A stretch of DNA of 64,000 nucleotides from Rhizobium pisi (GTDB taxonomy: Bacteria > Pseudomonadota > Alphaproteobacteria > Rhizobiales > Rhizobiaceae). The stretch spans positions 248,001 through 312,000 of the forward strand of contig NZ_RJJT01000003.1 of NCBI RefSeq assembly GCF_003938655.1. The letters run 5' to 3'. The notes below the pieces were generated by a model, which did not search any database, was not told the DNA's origin, and saw nothing but the letters and a program-made list of their open reading frames with translations. A program made the position numbers and the translations under genes. This document shows positions 42,700-51,469 of this stretch, in pieces. Within the stretch, counting starts at the first letter, position 1. Every line of letters starts with the position of its first letter.

Positions 42700-43626
42700 T
42701 CAGGCCTTGCCGCTGGCGACAGCTTCCTCGACCGCAAGCTCGGCCATGGCGAGCGCCGCCTCGCGGGTCCTGGCGGCGGCGATGAAACGGCCGTTGTGGC
42801 AGAAGCTTGCGCCGCTCACGCCGCAGGCAGCCTCCAACTCGCCATTGGTGAGGCCCGCCCAGGCGGCAGGCAGATCGGCCCTCAGCTCGAAACCGTCGTC
42901 GCCGCGGCGGATGCCGGTCACGCACCAGTCCTTTTCGCGCGGGTGGACGACGAAGAGCAGGTGATCGGCGCCGGCCTTCACGATCGCAGGGCGGAAGGGC
43001 ATTCCCATCGGCAGCTCGAGCACGCGCCCCTCGCCAGTATCCAGGATTGCCCGATGCACGAGGGCCTCGGCCCGCAATTTTGCGGCGCTCTGGGCGATCT
43101 TTGCCTCGACGAAGCTGCGGGCAACGGCAAGTGCTGCGTGGAATGCGCGATCGTCGGCCTCGGGATCCCGGTCGTCGAAAACCGGCTTCAGCGTTTCCAG
43201 CAATGCGGGCAGGGTGAGCGCGCCAAGCGGCCCGGAGGGGCTGAGTGCGCCATTGTCCGTCAGATCGATCGGCAGCGCGAAGCTTCGATCGAAGGAGGCA
43301 TGCACCGCCTCGATATGCTCTTCGGGAAGGCCCGCGGCTGCCAGATAATCATGGCCATAATGCTTCCAGATCAGCCCGAACGAGCTGTAGGGCTGGCCGT
43401 CCTCCCGCAGCGGCGCGCCGCGCTGATGGTGATCGAAGATCCCCGCCTCGGCGTCATAGGCGCCGCCCACATCGTAAATGATGCGGTCCGCGCCCGGGGT
43501 GATCCATTCCGACGCCCGGCTGCGGACGATGCGCGCCTGCGGGAAAAGCCGGGTCAGGATGACGCTCGACAGCAACTCGTCGGCATGGAAGCCACCGGAA
43601 TGGGTGACGAGGAAATCTGGGATCAT
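42700..43626 (-). CDS. MYG1-family metal-dependent hydrolase
   Basis: 308-residue member of the MYG1/DUF UPF0160 family, DHH-like phosphoesterase fold; the yeast and human homologues act as 3'-5' RNA exonuclease. Signatures: THSGGFHADELLSSVILTRLFP, DHHQRG, and HASFDRSFALPIDLTDNG. The ATG at 43626 begins at MIPDFLVTHSGGFHAD as in the family; the frame is open further upstream but without similarity. Stands alone. Confidence 0.9.
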   Translation of the reverse strand: MIPDFLVTHSGGFHADELLSSVILTRLFPQARIVRSRASEWITPGADRIIYDVGGAYDAEAGIFDHHQRGAPLREDGQPYSSFGLIWKHYGHDYLAAAGLPEEHIEAVHASFDRSFALPIDLTDNGALSPSGPLGALTLPALLETLKPVFDDRDPEADDRAFHAALAVARSFVEAKIAQSAAKLRAEALVHRAILDTGEGRVLELPMGMPFRPAIVKAGADHLLFVVHPREKDWCVTGIRRGDDGFELRADLPAAWAGLTNGELEAACGVSGASFCHNGRFIAAARTREAALAMAELAVEEAVASGKA

Positions 43627-43855
43627 GCGGTTCAGCCTTGTCTTTTGCGGAGGACCCGCTTGAGGTTTGCCTGAGATAGCCGTTGCCGGACGCCATCTCA
43701 ACCCGTCATTCGCGCATTGATGGCTTGGCCCGCACGTCATGGATGACCAAGCGACAGGCGCGCCTTACGAAATTGTATAGTTCGGGCGAAGTCCCCGTGA
43801 GTTTTCGAGCGCAGGCTGGGTGGAATCGTAATTACCCAAGTCGAGGCGAGTTCTC

Positions 43856-44689
43856 ATGAATATGCATGCCACAGCTGCCGATGTCGTTTCGGCCGTTCAT
43901 CCCGTCAGCCTGCGGATCAATACCTATCTCATCAATCTCGACCGGGCGGAGCTTCGCCGGTTTCGCATGGAGCGCCTGCTCACCGAAATCGGCATGGAAT
44001 TCGAGCGCGTGGCGGCTGTCGACGGCGTGAGCATTGCCTTGCCGCGTCGCGATTTCGACGCGAAATCCTATCTGCGCCGGCATGGCCGCAGACCGAATCC
44101 CTTCGAGATCGGCTGCTATCTCAGCCATGTCGAATGCGCGAGGAAGTTCCTTGCCAGCAAAGGTGAATTCGCTCTCATTCTCGAAGACGACCTCGACTTC
44201 GACGACGACTTCGCCGAGGTGCTTGCCGCTGCCCTCGAGCGCCAGGATTCCTGGGATATCCTGCGTCTTTCCACCGTGAATAGCGGGCGCAAGCATAAGG
44301 TGGGACCGCTCACGGCATCCCGCTCGCTGGCGATCGCGCTCACCCGCGAGAAAGGATCGGGCGCCTATCTCATCAATCGCAAGGCTGCCGGCTGGATTGC
44401 GGACATGCTTCTTCCCATGCGGCTGCCCTATGATATCGCGCTCGATTTGGAGTTCGACGAGGGGCTCAGGGCCTGTTTCGTCGATCCGGTTCCGGTGAGC
44501 CAGCGGGCTGATGCGCATTCCCAGATACAGGCCGGCCTCTCGACCTACCGGATTGGCCGGCGCCGCCGGCCGTGGAGCGTTCTGCCATATCGCATGGCGG
44601 CTGAGGTGCGTCGGTTTGCCGTCCGCTTCATCAGGCTCGCTGCGTGGAAGGTGAGAGGGCCGGCAGCAGCGGGAAGGCTATCGAAATAA
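43856..44689 (+). CDS. Family 25 glycosyltransferase
   Basis: LPS-type glycosyltransferase (Glyco_transf_25, LgtB/LpsA-like) of 277 residues. Signatures: TYLINLDRAELRRFRMERLL, ERVAAVDGV, EIGCYLSHVECARKFLAS, and the EDDLDFDD metal-binding segment. It probably adds a hexose to the LPS core. The ATG follows GAGG at 9 bases; a second ATG is 2 codons in. Its 3' end overlaps the convergent histidine kinase gene by 59 bases. Confidence 0.92.
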   Translation: MNMHATAADVVSAVHPVSLRINTYLINLDRAELRRFRMERLLTEIGMEFERVAAVDGVSIALPRRDFDAKSYLRRHGRRPNPFEIGCYLSHVECARKFLASKGEFALILEDDLDFDDDFAEVLAAALERQDSWDILRLSTVNSGRKHKVGPLTASRSLAIALTREKGSGAYLINRKAAGWIADMLLPMRLPYDIALDLEFDEGLRACFVDPVPVSQRADAHSQIQAGLSTYRIGRRRRPWSVLPYRMAAEVRRFAVRFIRLAAWKVRGPAAAGRLSK

Positions 44690-46013
44690 TGAGGCCCGGA
44701 TGGTGTTCCCCCATGGCGATCTCGGCCGAGTGCAGGTCGGCGATCGCCTTGACCAGGCTCAGGCCAAGACCGCTTCCCGTCGTCGTGCGGCTCTTGTCGA
44801 GGCGATAGAGACGCCGGAAGACCTTGTCCCGCTCTTCGGCGGGAATGCCCGGGCCGTTATCGGCGACCGACAATATGGCGCGATCGTCCTGTCGTCGAAG
44901 CGACAGCGTAATGACCGTTCCGGCCGCGCAGTGATTGATGGCGTTCTCGACCAGATTGGCGAGCATCTGCGTCAGCAGATCGCGGTCGCCCCAGATGACC
45001 GCAGGCCCGTGGTCGGAGATCGCCAGAGACTGGCCGGCGTCTTCCGCGACGTCGACATAGACTTCGGATATGACCGCAAGCACATCATCGATATCGGTCG
45101 CCTGGAAACGCTCCCTGCGGGCGCCGGCCTCGATCTGGGAGATGCGCAGCAGCGCCTCGAAGGTCGCATTGATCCGGTCGCTCTCGTTTCTCGCTTCGTC
45201 GAGAAGGCTGGAAACGTCGAGTTGCCGGTCGTTTCGCGTCACCGCGGCATCCAGTGTCAGGCGAAGTCTGTTGAGCGGGGTCTTGAGATCGTGGGCGATA
45301 TCGGCGCTCACCTGCCGCATGCTCTCGACCAAAGTCTGGAGCCGCTCCAGGGCCGCGTTGATCTGGATTGCCACCGTGTCGATATCGTCGCCGTTTCCGG
45401 TGACCGGAATGCGGGCCTGGAGTTCGCCGTGCGAGACGTCGTTCATGGTGCGGGCGACCTTGTCCAGCCTCGCCTGGGCGCGAACGGCGAGGAAGACGCC
45501 GCCGCCGATGGCGGTCGCCACCACGATCGCGGCGGCCCATTCGAAGCTCACCAGGACGATTCTCAGCATTTCGTCGATGTCGTTGAAGTTTTCGGCGACC
45601 ACCAGCGTATAGGGGCCGATCGTGGAGACCTGCATCCGGTAGCGTTCGTGCCCCTTCAGTCCAACATCCCTCGACGTGACGGTGTAGACGCCGTTCGGGA
45701 TGTGGGGGGCGGCGAAATTGCCGGCAAGTTTGTGGCCGCCGGCGTCCGTCAGCGAGTAAAGCCCGTCGGAGGTCGACTGGAAGCTCGCATAGTTGTTCAG
45801 CGTGTTGACGAGGTCCTCGGTGTCGTGGGCCTCGTAGGCGGAGGCGATCAGCGAGTTCATTTCATGCAGCGACTGTTCCAGGTCGCGCTCAAGGCCGGCA
45901 CGCAGCATGTGGTACATGATCGCGCCGCTGAAGATGAAGGTGACGACGAAGAGGACGCCGAAGGTGACGGCAAGCCGGAACGGCGTGCTCCTGCGCAGCT
46001 TAGCGAGGCGCAT
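44631..46013 (-). CDS. Sensor histidine kinase
   Basis: Membrane kinase of 460 residues. Helices at about 15-35 and 160-180 flank a periplasmic sensor domain of about 125 residues. Then HAMP (residues about 182-235), dimerisation domain with phospho-acceptor His in DIAHDLKTPLNRLR near 245, and HATPase with NLVENAINHC (N box), VADNGPGIPAEER (G1) and GSGLGLSLVKAI (G2). It overlaps the response regulator gene by 14 bases. Sensed signal unknown. Confidence 0.93.
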   Translation of the reverse strand: MRLAKLRRSTPFRLAVTFGVLFVVTFIFSGAIMYHMLRAGLERDLEQSLHEMNSLIASAYEAHDTEDLVNTLNNYASFQSTSDGLYSLTDAGGHKLAGNFAAPHIPNGVYTVTSRDVGLKGHERYRMQVSTIGPYTLVVAENFNDIDEMLRIVLVSFEWAAAIVVATAIGGGVFLAVRAQARLDKVARTMNDVSHGELQARIPVTGNGDDIDTVAIQINAALERLQTLVESMRQVSADIAHDLKTPLNRLRLTLDAAVTRNDRQLDVSSLLDEARNESDRINATFEALLRISQIEAGARRERFQATDIDDVLAVISEVYVDVAEDAGQSLAISDHGPAVIWGDRDLLTQMLANLVENAINHCAAGTVITLSLRRQDDRAILSVADNGPGIPAEERDKVFRRLYRLDKSRTTTGSGLGLSLVKAIADLHSAEIAMGEHHPGLIISIAFPLLPALSPSTQRA

Positions 46014-46677
46014 GCAGGCTGTATCCGGTATTGCGGACCGTATGGAGAAGCTGCGTCTGGAACGGCTTGTCGACCTTGGCCCTCAGCCGGCTGATATGGG
46101 TCTCGACGACGCTGGTCTTCGGGTCGAAGTGGAAATCCCAGACCCGCTCCAGCAGCATCGTCTTGGTGATGACGCGGCCTTCGCCGCGCATCAGCACCTC
46201 GAGCAAAGTAAACTCGCGCGGCTGCAGCTCGATGATCTGCCCGGCGCGGCGGGCCTCCCGCCGGATGAGATCGAGCTCGAGATCGGCAACCTTCAGGACG
46301 GTCTTCTCTTCCCGCACGGGCGGCCGGCGGCCGAGTGCATTCACGCGGGCGAGAAGCTCGGAGAATGCGAAGGGTTTGACGAGATAATCGTCACCGCCCG
46401 CCTCAAGCCCCTCGACGCGGTCGTCGACGCCGCCGATTGATGTCAGAAACAGCGCAGGCGTGCCGATTCTTGCGGCGCGAAGCGAACGGACGATGGCAAG
46501 ACCGTCGAGACCCGGAAGCATGCGGTCGACGACGATGACGTCATAGGCCTCCCGCTGCGCCTGAAAAAGACTGTCGCGACCATCGGCGAACACGTCGCAG
46601 ACATGCCCGGCCTCCGAGAAGCCCTTGGAGACATAATCCGACGTCTTGGTATCGTCCTCGATAAGCAGGATTTTCAT
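46000..46677 (-). CDS. OmpR-family response regulator
   Basis: Two-domain regulator of 225 residues: receiver with phospho-acceptor Asp51 (VIVVDRMLPGLDG), switch residues LFLTS and KPF, and a C-terminal winged helix (QPREFTLLEVLMRGEGRVITKTMLLERVWDF...VVETHISRLRAKVD). It is first in a two-gene operon with the kinase. The kinase/regulator pair resembles QseBC/CopRS-like systems, but the target is not evident. Confidence 0.94.
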   Translation of the reverse strand: MKILLIEDDTKTSDYVSKGFSEAGHVCDVFADGRDSLFQAQREAYDVIVVDRMLPGLDGLAIVRSLRAARIGTPALFLTSIGGVDDRVEGLEAGGDDYLVKPFAFSELLARVNALGRRPPVREEKTVLKVADLELDLIRREARRAGQIIELQPREFTLLEVLMRGEGRVITKTMLLERVWDFHFDPKTSVVETHISRLRAKVDKPFQTQLLHTVRNTGYSLHAPR

Positions 46678-46765
46678 CGGCTGGGTCGTTTCCGCATCTG
46701 TGGAGGGGTAAATCTAGCCGATAGGGCGGTTTGATCACAACATACGGATTGGTAAGGTAGGGCGC

Positions 46766-47353
46766 TTATCGCTCCGCGCTGACCGTAAGCCATCGGGTCG
46801 GCTTGCCGTCGTAGCCGCCGCCATTGTGCTCGGCGATGGCAAAGTCGCGCCAGCCGCCTTTCGTCAGAAGGTCCGATAGCCATTCGGCGGAGGGGTAGTT
46901 GTAGTAGCGCCCGAGGCCGTCGTGGCCTTCGGCTTCTCCGGCCTTGAAGCTTGCGTGGAGGAGGCCGCCCGGTCTCAGCGCGCGGTGGATGCGGGCGAAG
47001 ACGTCGGGCAAGTCCGGCCGGGGGACATGAAGAAGGCTCGCATGCGCCCAGACGCCGTCATAGATGCTTTCGGCGTCGAGGTCCTGGAACAGCATCACCT
47101 GTACGGGCTTGCCGAGCCGTGCCTCGGCCTGTCTTGCAAGCTCGGCCGAGCCGTCGGTCGGCGTCACGTCGAAGCCCTGCGACAGCATATAGGCGCTGTC
47201 CTGCCCGCCGCCGCAGCCGAGTTCGAGGATGGCGGCGCCTGGCGCAAGCCGGGCCAGGAAGGCATCGAGCTGATGTTTCGGCAGGTTGCGCGCCCGGTTG
47301 GCGTATGTCTTCGCGTTCTCCCGGTAGAAGGCGGAGGTGCTGTCATTGGGCAT
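46766..47353 (-). CDS. Class I SAM-dependent methyltransferase
   Basis: Methyltransferase of 195 residues: SAM motif ILELGCGGGQDSAYML, motif II VTPTDGSAELARQAEAR, then IYDGVWAHASLLHVPRPDLPDVFARIHRALRPGGLLHAS. The start at 47353 lies inside the last codons of the parE gene, so it is translationally linked to parDE. It may be a tellurite-type or small-molecule methyltransferase; substrate unknown. Confidence 0.88.
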   Translation of the reverse strand: MPNDSTSAFYRENAKTYANRARNLPKHQLDAFLARLAPGAAILELGCGGGQDSAYMLSQGFDVTPTDGSAELARQAEARLGKPVQVMLFQDLDAESIYDGVWAHASLLHVPRPDLPDVFARIHRALRPGGLLHASFKAGEAEGHDGLGRYYNYPSAEWLSDLLTKGGWRDFAIAEHNGGGYDGKPTRWLTVSAER

Positions 47354-47675
47354 GCGGGTCGGATGGTTTCGGCCGGCGGTTGGATTGAAGGTGTCTTTCG
47401 GGAAGCCGGTCGGCACCGATGATGTCGATGACGAGGATGCCTTCCGGTACTTCGCGGTAGAAGGCGACGTGGCGCATGTGGAGGAGGCGGCGAAGGCCGG
47501 CGCCGAGCTCCTCGCATTCGTCTCCCATGGAAGGCACGCGCGAAAGAAGAATGAAAATCCTGTCCCAGTCGAGAAGATAGGCATCGGCCTGCGCCTCGCC
47601 GAAATGCAGACTGGCATATTCGTCGATGCCTGAGAGTACGGCGTCCGCGGTTCGGGTTAGGCTATAGGTAGTCAC
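47343..47675 (-). CDS. RelE/ParE-family toxin
   Basis: 110-residue type II toxin with ParE signature (YSLTRTADAVLSGIDEYASLHFGEAQADAYLLDW and GLRRLLHMRHVAFYREVPEGILVIDIIG). ParE toxins poison DNA gyrase. The gene overlaps its antitoxin gene by 14 bases upstream, and the methyltransferase gene by 11 bases downstream. The C-terminus (SNRRPKPSDPHAQ) is longer than usual. Confidence 0.85.
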   Translation of the reverse strand: MTTYSLTRTADAVLSGIDEYASLHFGEAQADAYLLDWDRIFILLSRVPSMGDECEELGAGLRRLLHMRHVAFYREVPEGILVIDIIGADRLPERHLQSNRRPKPSDPHAQ

Positions 47676-47910
47676 GCAGCTTCGCCTTCGTTTCCAACAG
47701 GATATCGGGAATGCGCCGGTCGCTGACGCCGCTCTCCTCGGCCAACGTCAGAATGTCACGCAGTTCGTCGTCATCGAGCTTGCGGTGATCCTGGTCCTTC
47801 ACGATCAGTTCCGCCAGGAATGCGTCGGCACTGTCGTACCTGCCGCTTGCGACACGGCGCGCGACGTAGTCCGCCAGATCATCCGGAAGCGAGATCGTCA
47901 TTTTCGCCAT
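47662..47910 (-). CDS. ParD-family antitoxin
   Basis: Ribbon-helix-helix antitoxin of 82 residues: MAKMTISLPDDLADYVARRVASGRYDSADAFLAELIV, then an acidic C-terminus that neutralises the toxin. The start at 47910 fits the family; the longer open frame upstream does not. It should repress its own operon. Confidence 0.87.
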   Translation of the reverse strand: MAKMTISLPDDLADYVARRVASGRYDSADAFLAELIVKDQDHRKLDDDELRDILTLAEESGVSDRRIPDILLETKAKLRDYL

Positions 47911-48028
47911 TGAATTCGGTGCCGTCCGCACATGCCGGTTTTCAGCTGTCCCTGATGCCAGATTACCATTCCCCCCGCTGTGATAGAAGCGTTGATCGGT
48001 GCCGTCGAGCACTTGGGTCACATGCAGG

Positions 48029-48406
48029 TCAGTCTTTTTTATCGATATGGACGACGCGCTCGAGGCCCTTGAAATGGGCGTCGCATGTCAGGATATCGGC
48101 ATCGTGGCGCTCGGCCGTCGCGTAGATGATCGCATCGGCGGTGGCGAGCTTCAGAGTTGCGGATATTTCGGCGGCGCGGCGGGCGAGGACCGTGTCGAGG
48201 GGCACCACGATGCATCTGGCGGTATAGGCGATGAAGCTGTCGACGGCTTCGTCGTCTTTTTCGCGTGCCAACCATTTGGAAAGCTCGAGCTGGACGATCG
48301 TCGGGACGATACATTGATCGCGTGGCGGGATTTCAGCCTCAAGGCGGTTTCCCGTCACACTTTTCGTCAGCCATTCCACCCATGCGGAGCTGTCGACCAC
48401 GCGCAT
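48029..48406 (-). CDS. VapC-family PIN-domain toxin
   Basis: 125-residue PIN-domain ribonuclease. Acidic residues: Asp5 in VVDSSAWVEW, Glu in LELSKW, Asp in ATADAIIYATAERHDADILTCDAHF. VapC toxins cut initiator tRNA or rRNA. Its start overlaps the antitoxin stop by one base. Confidence 0.88.
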   Translation of the reverse strand: MRVVDSSAWVEWLTKSVTGNRLEAEIPPRDQCIVPTIVQLELSKWLAREKDDEAVDSFIAYTARCIVVPLDTVLARRAAEISATLKLATADAIIYATAERHDADILTCDAHFKGLERVVHIDKKD

Positions 48407-48615
48407 CAGAAGCGATCGTTCCGGTCGCGATAGTTTTTCTTGTCCGCACCCTCGGCCATGCCGTGAAGGTCGGCAAGTGTGGGAACCGGCATCAGCAGCA
48501 CGCCTTTGCCTTTCGGTATAAATACGAATTCCTGACCTGCCGACCAGTGCTGCTCATCGCGCACTTCCTTCGGAATGGATATCTGGAATTTTGCAGAGAG
48601 GGTTGCGGTTGCCAT
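48406..48615 (-). CDS. AbrB/MazE-type antitoxin (VapB)
   Basis: 69-residue SpoVT/AbrB swapped-hairpin DNA-binding antitoxin: MATATLSAKFQISIPKEVRDEQHWSAGQEFVFIPKGKGVLLMP. The start at 48615 has AAAGG/GAGG before it; the 48699 start is too far upstream. A 10-bp-arm operator overlaps its start, suiting autorepression. Confidence 0.88.
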   Translation of the reverse strand: MATATLSAKFQISIPKEVRDEQHWSAGQEFVFIPKGKGVLLMPVPTLADLHGMAEGADKKNYRDRNDRF

Positions 48616-48652
48616 TCTTACCTTTCCTCTATCAATTGATAGAAGGTAAGAA
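48615..48652. promoter_or_regulatory. VapBC autorepression operator
   Basis: TTCTTACCTT (48615-48624) and AAGGTAAGAA (48643-48652) are perfect inverted arms around a spacer that itself contains the palindrome TATCAATTGATA (48630-48641). It covers the ribosome site and start of vapB. Confidence 0.7.
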
Positions 48653-48702
48653 ATGAACTGGCGTCGGTCAATGGCGAACCGTTTTTCTGATTTGATCACA
48701 AA

Positions 48703-48725
48703 AAACCGGGCGGTGCGCCCGGTTT
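48703..48725 (-). terminator. ilvE terminator
   Basis: AAACCGGGCG / CGCCCGGTTT, perfect 10-bp stem with 3-base loop; on the minus strand it is followed by a T-run. It lies 61 bases after the ilvE stop and separates ilvE from vapBC. Confidence 0.8.
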
Positions 48726-48785
48726 CGAAGTTGTCGATCTATGTCCGCCCGTCGGGAACGCTGCGGCGTGCCTAATATTCGGATT

Positions 48786-49886
48786 TCAGGCCGGGATAAG
48801 GCGCGTCCAGCCGCGCTCGTCATTCGTTACGCCCTTCTGCAGGCTGACAAGCTGCTGGCGCAATTCGGTGGTCAGCTTGCCGGTCTGTCCGTCTCCGACC
48901 AGAAACTCGCCGCCGGCATGTCGAACCAGGCCGATGCCCGCAAGGACCGCGGCCGTGCCGCAGGCAAAGGCTTCGACGAGCTTGCCGCTGGCAGCGTCGG
49001 CCTGCCATTCCGCGAAGGAGTAGGGACGCTGCTCGACGCGCAAGCCCTTTTCTCCAGCGAGCGTGATCACCGAGGCCCGGGTGATACCCGGCAGGATCGT
49101 GCCGCCAAGCGGCGGGGTCACCACCGATCCGTCGTTCATGACGAAGAAGACGTTCATGCCGCCGAGTTCCTCGACCCAGCGATGCTCTGCTGCATCCAGG
49201 AAGACGACCTGGTCGCAATCCTTCTTCGCCGCTTCAGCCTGCGCCACGAGGCTGGCTGCATAGTTTCCGCCGCATTTTGCAGCACCCGTGCCGCCGGCGG
49301 CTGCGCGGGTATAGGTGGTCTCGACCCACAGGGAGACCGCCTTCGCGCCGCCCTTGAAATAGGCGCCGACCGGGGAGGCGATGATGCAGAAGATATATTC
49401 CTGAGCCGGACGAACGCCGAGAAACGCCTCGTTGGCGAACATGAAGGGGCGAAGGTAGAGGCTGGCGTCGCCGGATGGAATCCAGGCCTTGTCGACGCGG
49501 ACCAGTTCTTCGACCGCCTTCAGGAAGAGTTCTTCCGGCACGGCAGGCATTGCCATGCGGGCTGCCGACTGCGCGAAGCGGCGGGCGTTCTCTTCAGGCC
49601 GGAAGAGCAGGATGCGGCCATCGTCTGCCTTGTAGGCTTTCATGCCTTCGAAGATTTCCTGAGCGTAGTGCAACACGGCGCTCGCAGGATCGAGCTCCAG
49701 AGGACGCCGCGGCGTAACCTTCGCATCGTGCCAGCCCTTGTCGGCCGTCCATCGTGCCAGGACCATATGATCCGTGAAGACCTTGCCGAAGCCGGGCGCC
49801 TCCAATGCCTTGATGCGGTCGGCATCCGAGACGGGAGACTTGTGGAGTTCGATTTTGATTTCAGGAGAGGCCGACGTCACGGTCAT
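48786..49886 (-). CDS. ilvE: Branched-chain amino acid aminotransferase
   Basis: PLP-dependent transaminase for the last step of Leu, Ile and Val synthesis. 366 residues of the eukaryote-like long (class IIIb/BCAT) subtype: LHYAQEIFEGMKAY, RRFAQSA, YIFCIIASPVGAYF, the PLP lysine 204 in KCGGNYAASLVAQ, and EELGGMNVFFV. ATG at 49886 with AAGGTG upstream is preferred over the GTG at 49895. A terminator separates it from vapBC. Confidence 0.95.
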   Translation of the reverse strand: MTVTSASPEIKIELHKSPVSDADRIKALEAPGFGKVFTDHMVLARWTADKGWHDAKVTPRRPLELDPASAVLHYAQEIFEGMKAYKADDGRILLFRPEENARRFAQSAARMAMPAVPEELFLKAVEELVRVDKAWIPSGDASLYLRPFMFANEAFLGVRPAQEYIFCIIASPVGAYFKGGAKAVSLWVETTYTRAAAGGTGAAKCGGNYAASLVAQAEAAKKDCDQVVFLDAAEHRWVEELGGMNVFFVMNDGSVVTPPLGGTILPGITRASVITLAGEKGLRVEQRPYSFAEWQADAASGKLVEAFACGTAAVLAGIGLVRHAGGEFLVGDGQTGKLTTELRQQLVSLQKGVTNDERGWTRLIPA

Positions 49887-50209
49887 TGCTGGCACCTTGA
49901 TAGTACATTGAATTGTGGCGGCGACACTACTGCCGCCGAGCTGGTCTTGGAAAGAGCTGAATCAGCCGGTTTCGGCTTTGATCAGAGGAATAACCGCTCG
50001 ATGTGGCTGACGTCGAGCCGCAAATTCGGGATCGAGCCTCTTCCCGGAAATTTCATCCCTATCGGAAAGACGCTCGCGGATCTCCCGGAAAGGCTTTGGA
50101 ATATAAAACTTCCAAACTTGTCACTGCGACAAGAAAATAGGTCAGTATTGTTGACATAAATTTTCCCGCGTGGTCTGGTGGCAATGCCAAAAAAATATGA
50201 GGAAACCCC
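49887..50209. other. Divergent promoter region of ilvE and aminotransferase gene
   Basis: This 323-base gap holds the two promoters. A dyad CTTGTC-N5-GACAAG (50117-50133) lies 16 bases before a TTGACA hexamer at 50150 reading toward the aminotransferase gene. No small ORF with a convincing ribosome site is seen. Confidence 0.5.
50117..50133. promoter_or_regulatory. Dyad upstream of the aminotransferase promoter
   Basis: Perfect CTTGTC-ACTGC-GACAAG, 16 bases upstream of TTGACA; suits an activator or repressor dimer, identity unknown. Confidence 0.45.
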
Positions 50210-51430
50210 ATGCTGAACTGGGACACCATGTTTGCGTCGCGCTCGTCGCGCATGCGCGCATCCGAGATCCGCGAGCTGCTGAAGCTTCTCGACCGGCCCG
50301 ACATCATTTCCTTTGCCGGCGGCATTCCCGATCCGGCGCTGTTTCCGGATCAGGAATTCAAGCAGGCCTATGCCGATATTTTCGAAAGCACCGCCGTCAA
50401 TTCGGCGCTGCAATATTCGGTCAGCGAGGGCTACAAGCCGCTGCGCGAATGGCTGGTCGGGCAGATGGTCTCGCTCGGCATCCCCTGCGAACTCGACAAC
50501 GTCTTCATCGTCTCCGGCTCGCAGCAGGGGCTCGATTATCTCGGCAAGCTCTTCCTGTCGCCAAACGATACCGCACTCGTGACCTGGCCGACCTATCTCG
50601 GCGCGCTGCAGGCTTTCAACGCCTATGAGCCCGCCTACGACCAGCTGACGCCGAGCGGCAACCGGACGCCGGAGTCATATCGCGCGGCAGCAGCCGCTGC
50701 CGGCGGCAAGGTGAAATTCGCCTATCTCTCCGCCGATTTCTCCAACCCGACCGGCGAAACGGTCGATCTTGCCGGCCGCAGGAAGGTGCTGGCGCTCGCC
50801 GAAGAACTCGACATCGCCGTCATCGAGGATGCCGCCTACCAGTCGCTGCGCTACGATGGCGAACCGATCCCGCCGATCCTGGCGCTTGAAATCGCCGAGA
50901 AGGGCCATATCAACGATACGCGCACGATCTATTGCGGCAGTTTTTCCAAGACGCTGGCGCCCGGCCTTCGCGTCGGCTTCATCGTCGCCAATGCGCCCGT
51001 CATCCGCAAGCTGGTGCTGATGAAGCAGGCGGCCGACCTGCATTCCTCGACGATCAACCAGATGGCAATATCCGATGTCGCCGAGCGCGGCTTCGACGCG
51101 CAGGTCGCCAAGATCAAGGCCGTCTATATGAGACGGCGTGACTGCATGCTGGCAGCGCTTCAGAAATACATGCCCAAAGGCACGAGCTGGACGAAGCCGG
51201 AAGGCGGCATGTTCATCTGGATCACGCTGCCGGAAGGCATGGACGGCGCCAAGCTGCTCGCCAAATCGCTCGAAACCGCCAAGGTCGCCTTCGTGCCCGG
51301 CAAGGCCTTCTTCGCCGACGGCTCCGGCGCCAACACTTTCCGCCTCAGCTTCTCCTGCGCCAACGACCAGATGATCGAAGACGGCATCAGCCGACTCGGC
51401 AAGCTGATTGCAGACGAGATTGGTGGCTGA
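50210..51430 (+). CDS. PLP-dependent aminotransferase (class I/II, 2-aminoadipate/LysN-like)
   Basis: Fold-type I aminotransferase of 406 residues of the aminoadipate/valine-pyruvate group (the aminotransferase half of MocR-like proteins, without the DNA-binding part). Signatures: ISFAGGIPDPALFPDQEF, SGSQQGLDYLGKLF, DFSNPTGETV, and PLP lysine in YCGSFSKTLAPGLRVGF. GAGGAAACCCC precedes the ATG. It is divergent from ilvE, and may act on branched-chain or aromatic amino acids. Confidence 0.93.
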   Translation: MLNWDTMFASRSSRMRASEIRELLKLLDRPDIISFAGGIPDPALFPDQEFKQAYADIFESTAVNSALQYSVSEGYKPLREWLVGQMVSLGIPCELDNVFIVSGSQQGLDYLGKLFLSPNDTALVTWPTYLGALQAFNAYEPAYDQLTPSGNRTPESYRAAAAAAGGKVKFAYLSADFSNPTGETVDLAGRRKVLALAEELDIAVIEDAAYQSLRYDGEPIPPILALEIAEKGHINDTRTIYCGSFSKTLAPGLRVGFIVANAPVIRKLVLMKQAADLHSSTINQMAISDVAERGFDAQVAKIKAVYMRRRDCMLAALQKYMPKGTSWTKPEGGMFIWITLPEGMDGAKLLAKSLETAKVAFVPGKAFFADGSGANTFRLSFSCANDQMIEDGISRLGKLIADEIGG

Positions 51431-51469
51431 GCAGGGCTAGGTGTCGAGCGGGACGTCGCCACGATTCCG

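Noticed and set aside
44700..46094. 464-codon plus-strand frame
   Set aside because: Antisense to the histidine kinase, whose H, N and G boxes are clear.
48741..50159. 472-codon plus-strand frame
   Set aside because: Antisense to ilvE; no recognised motifs.
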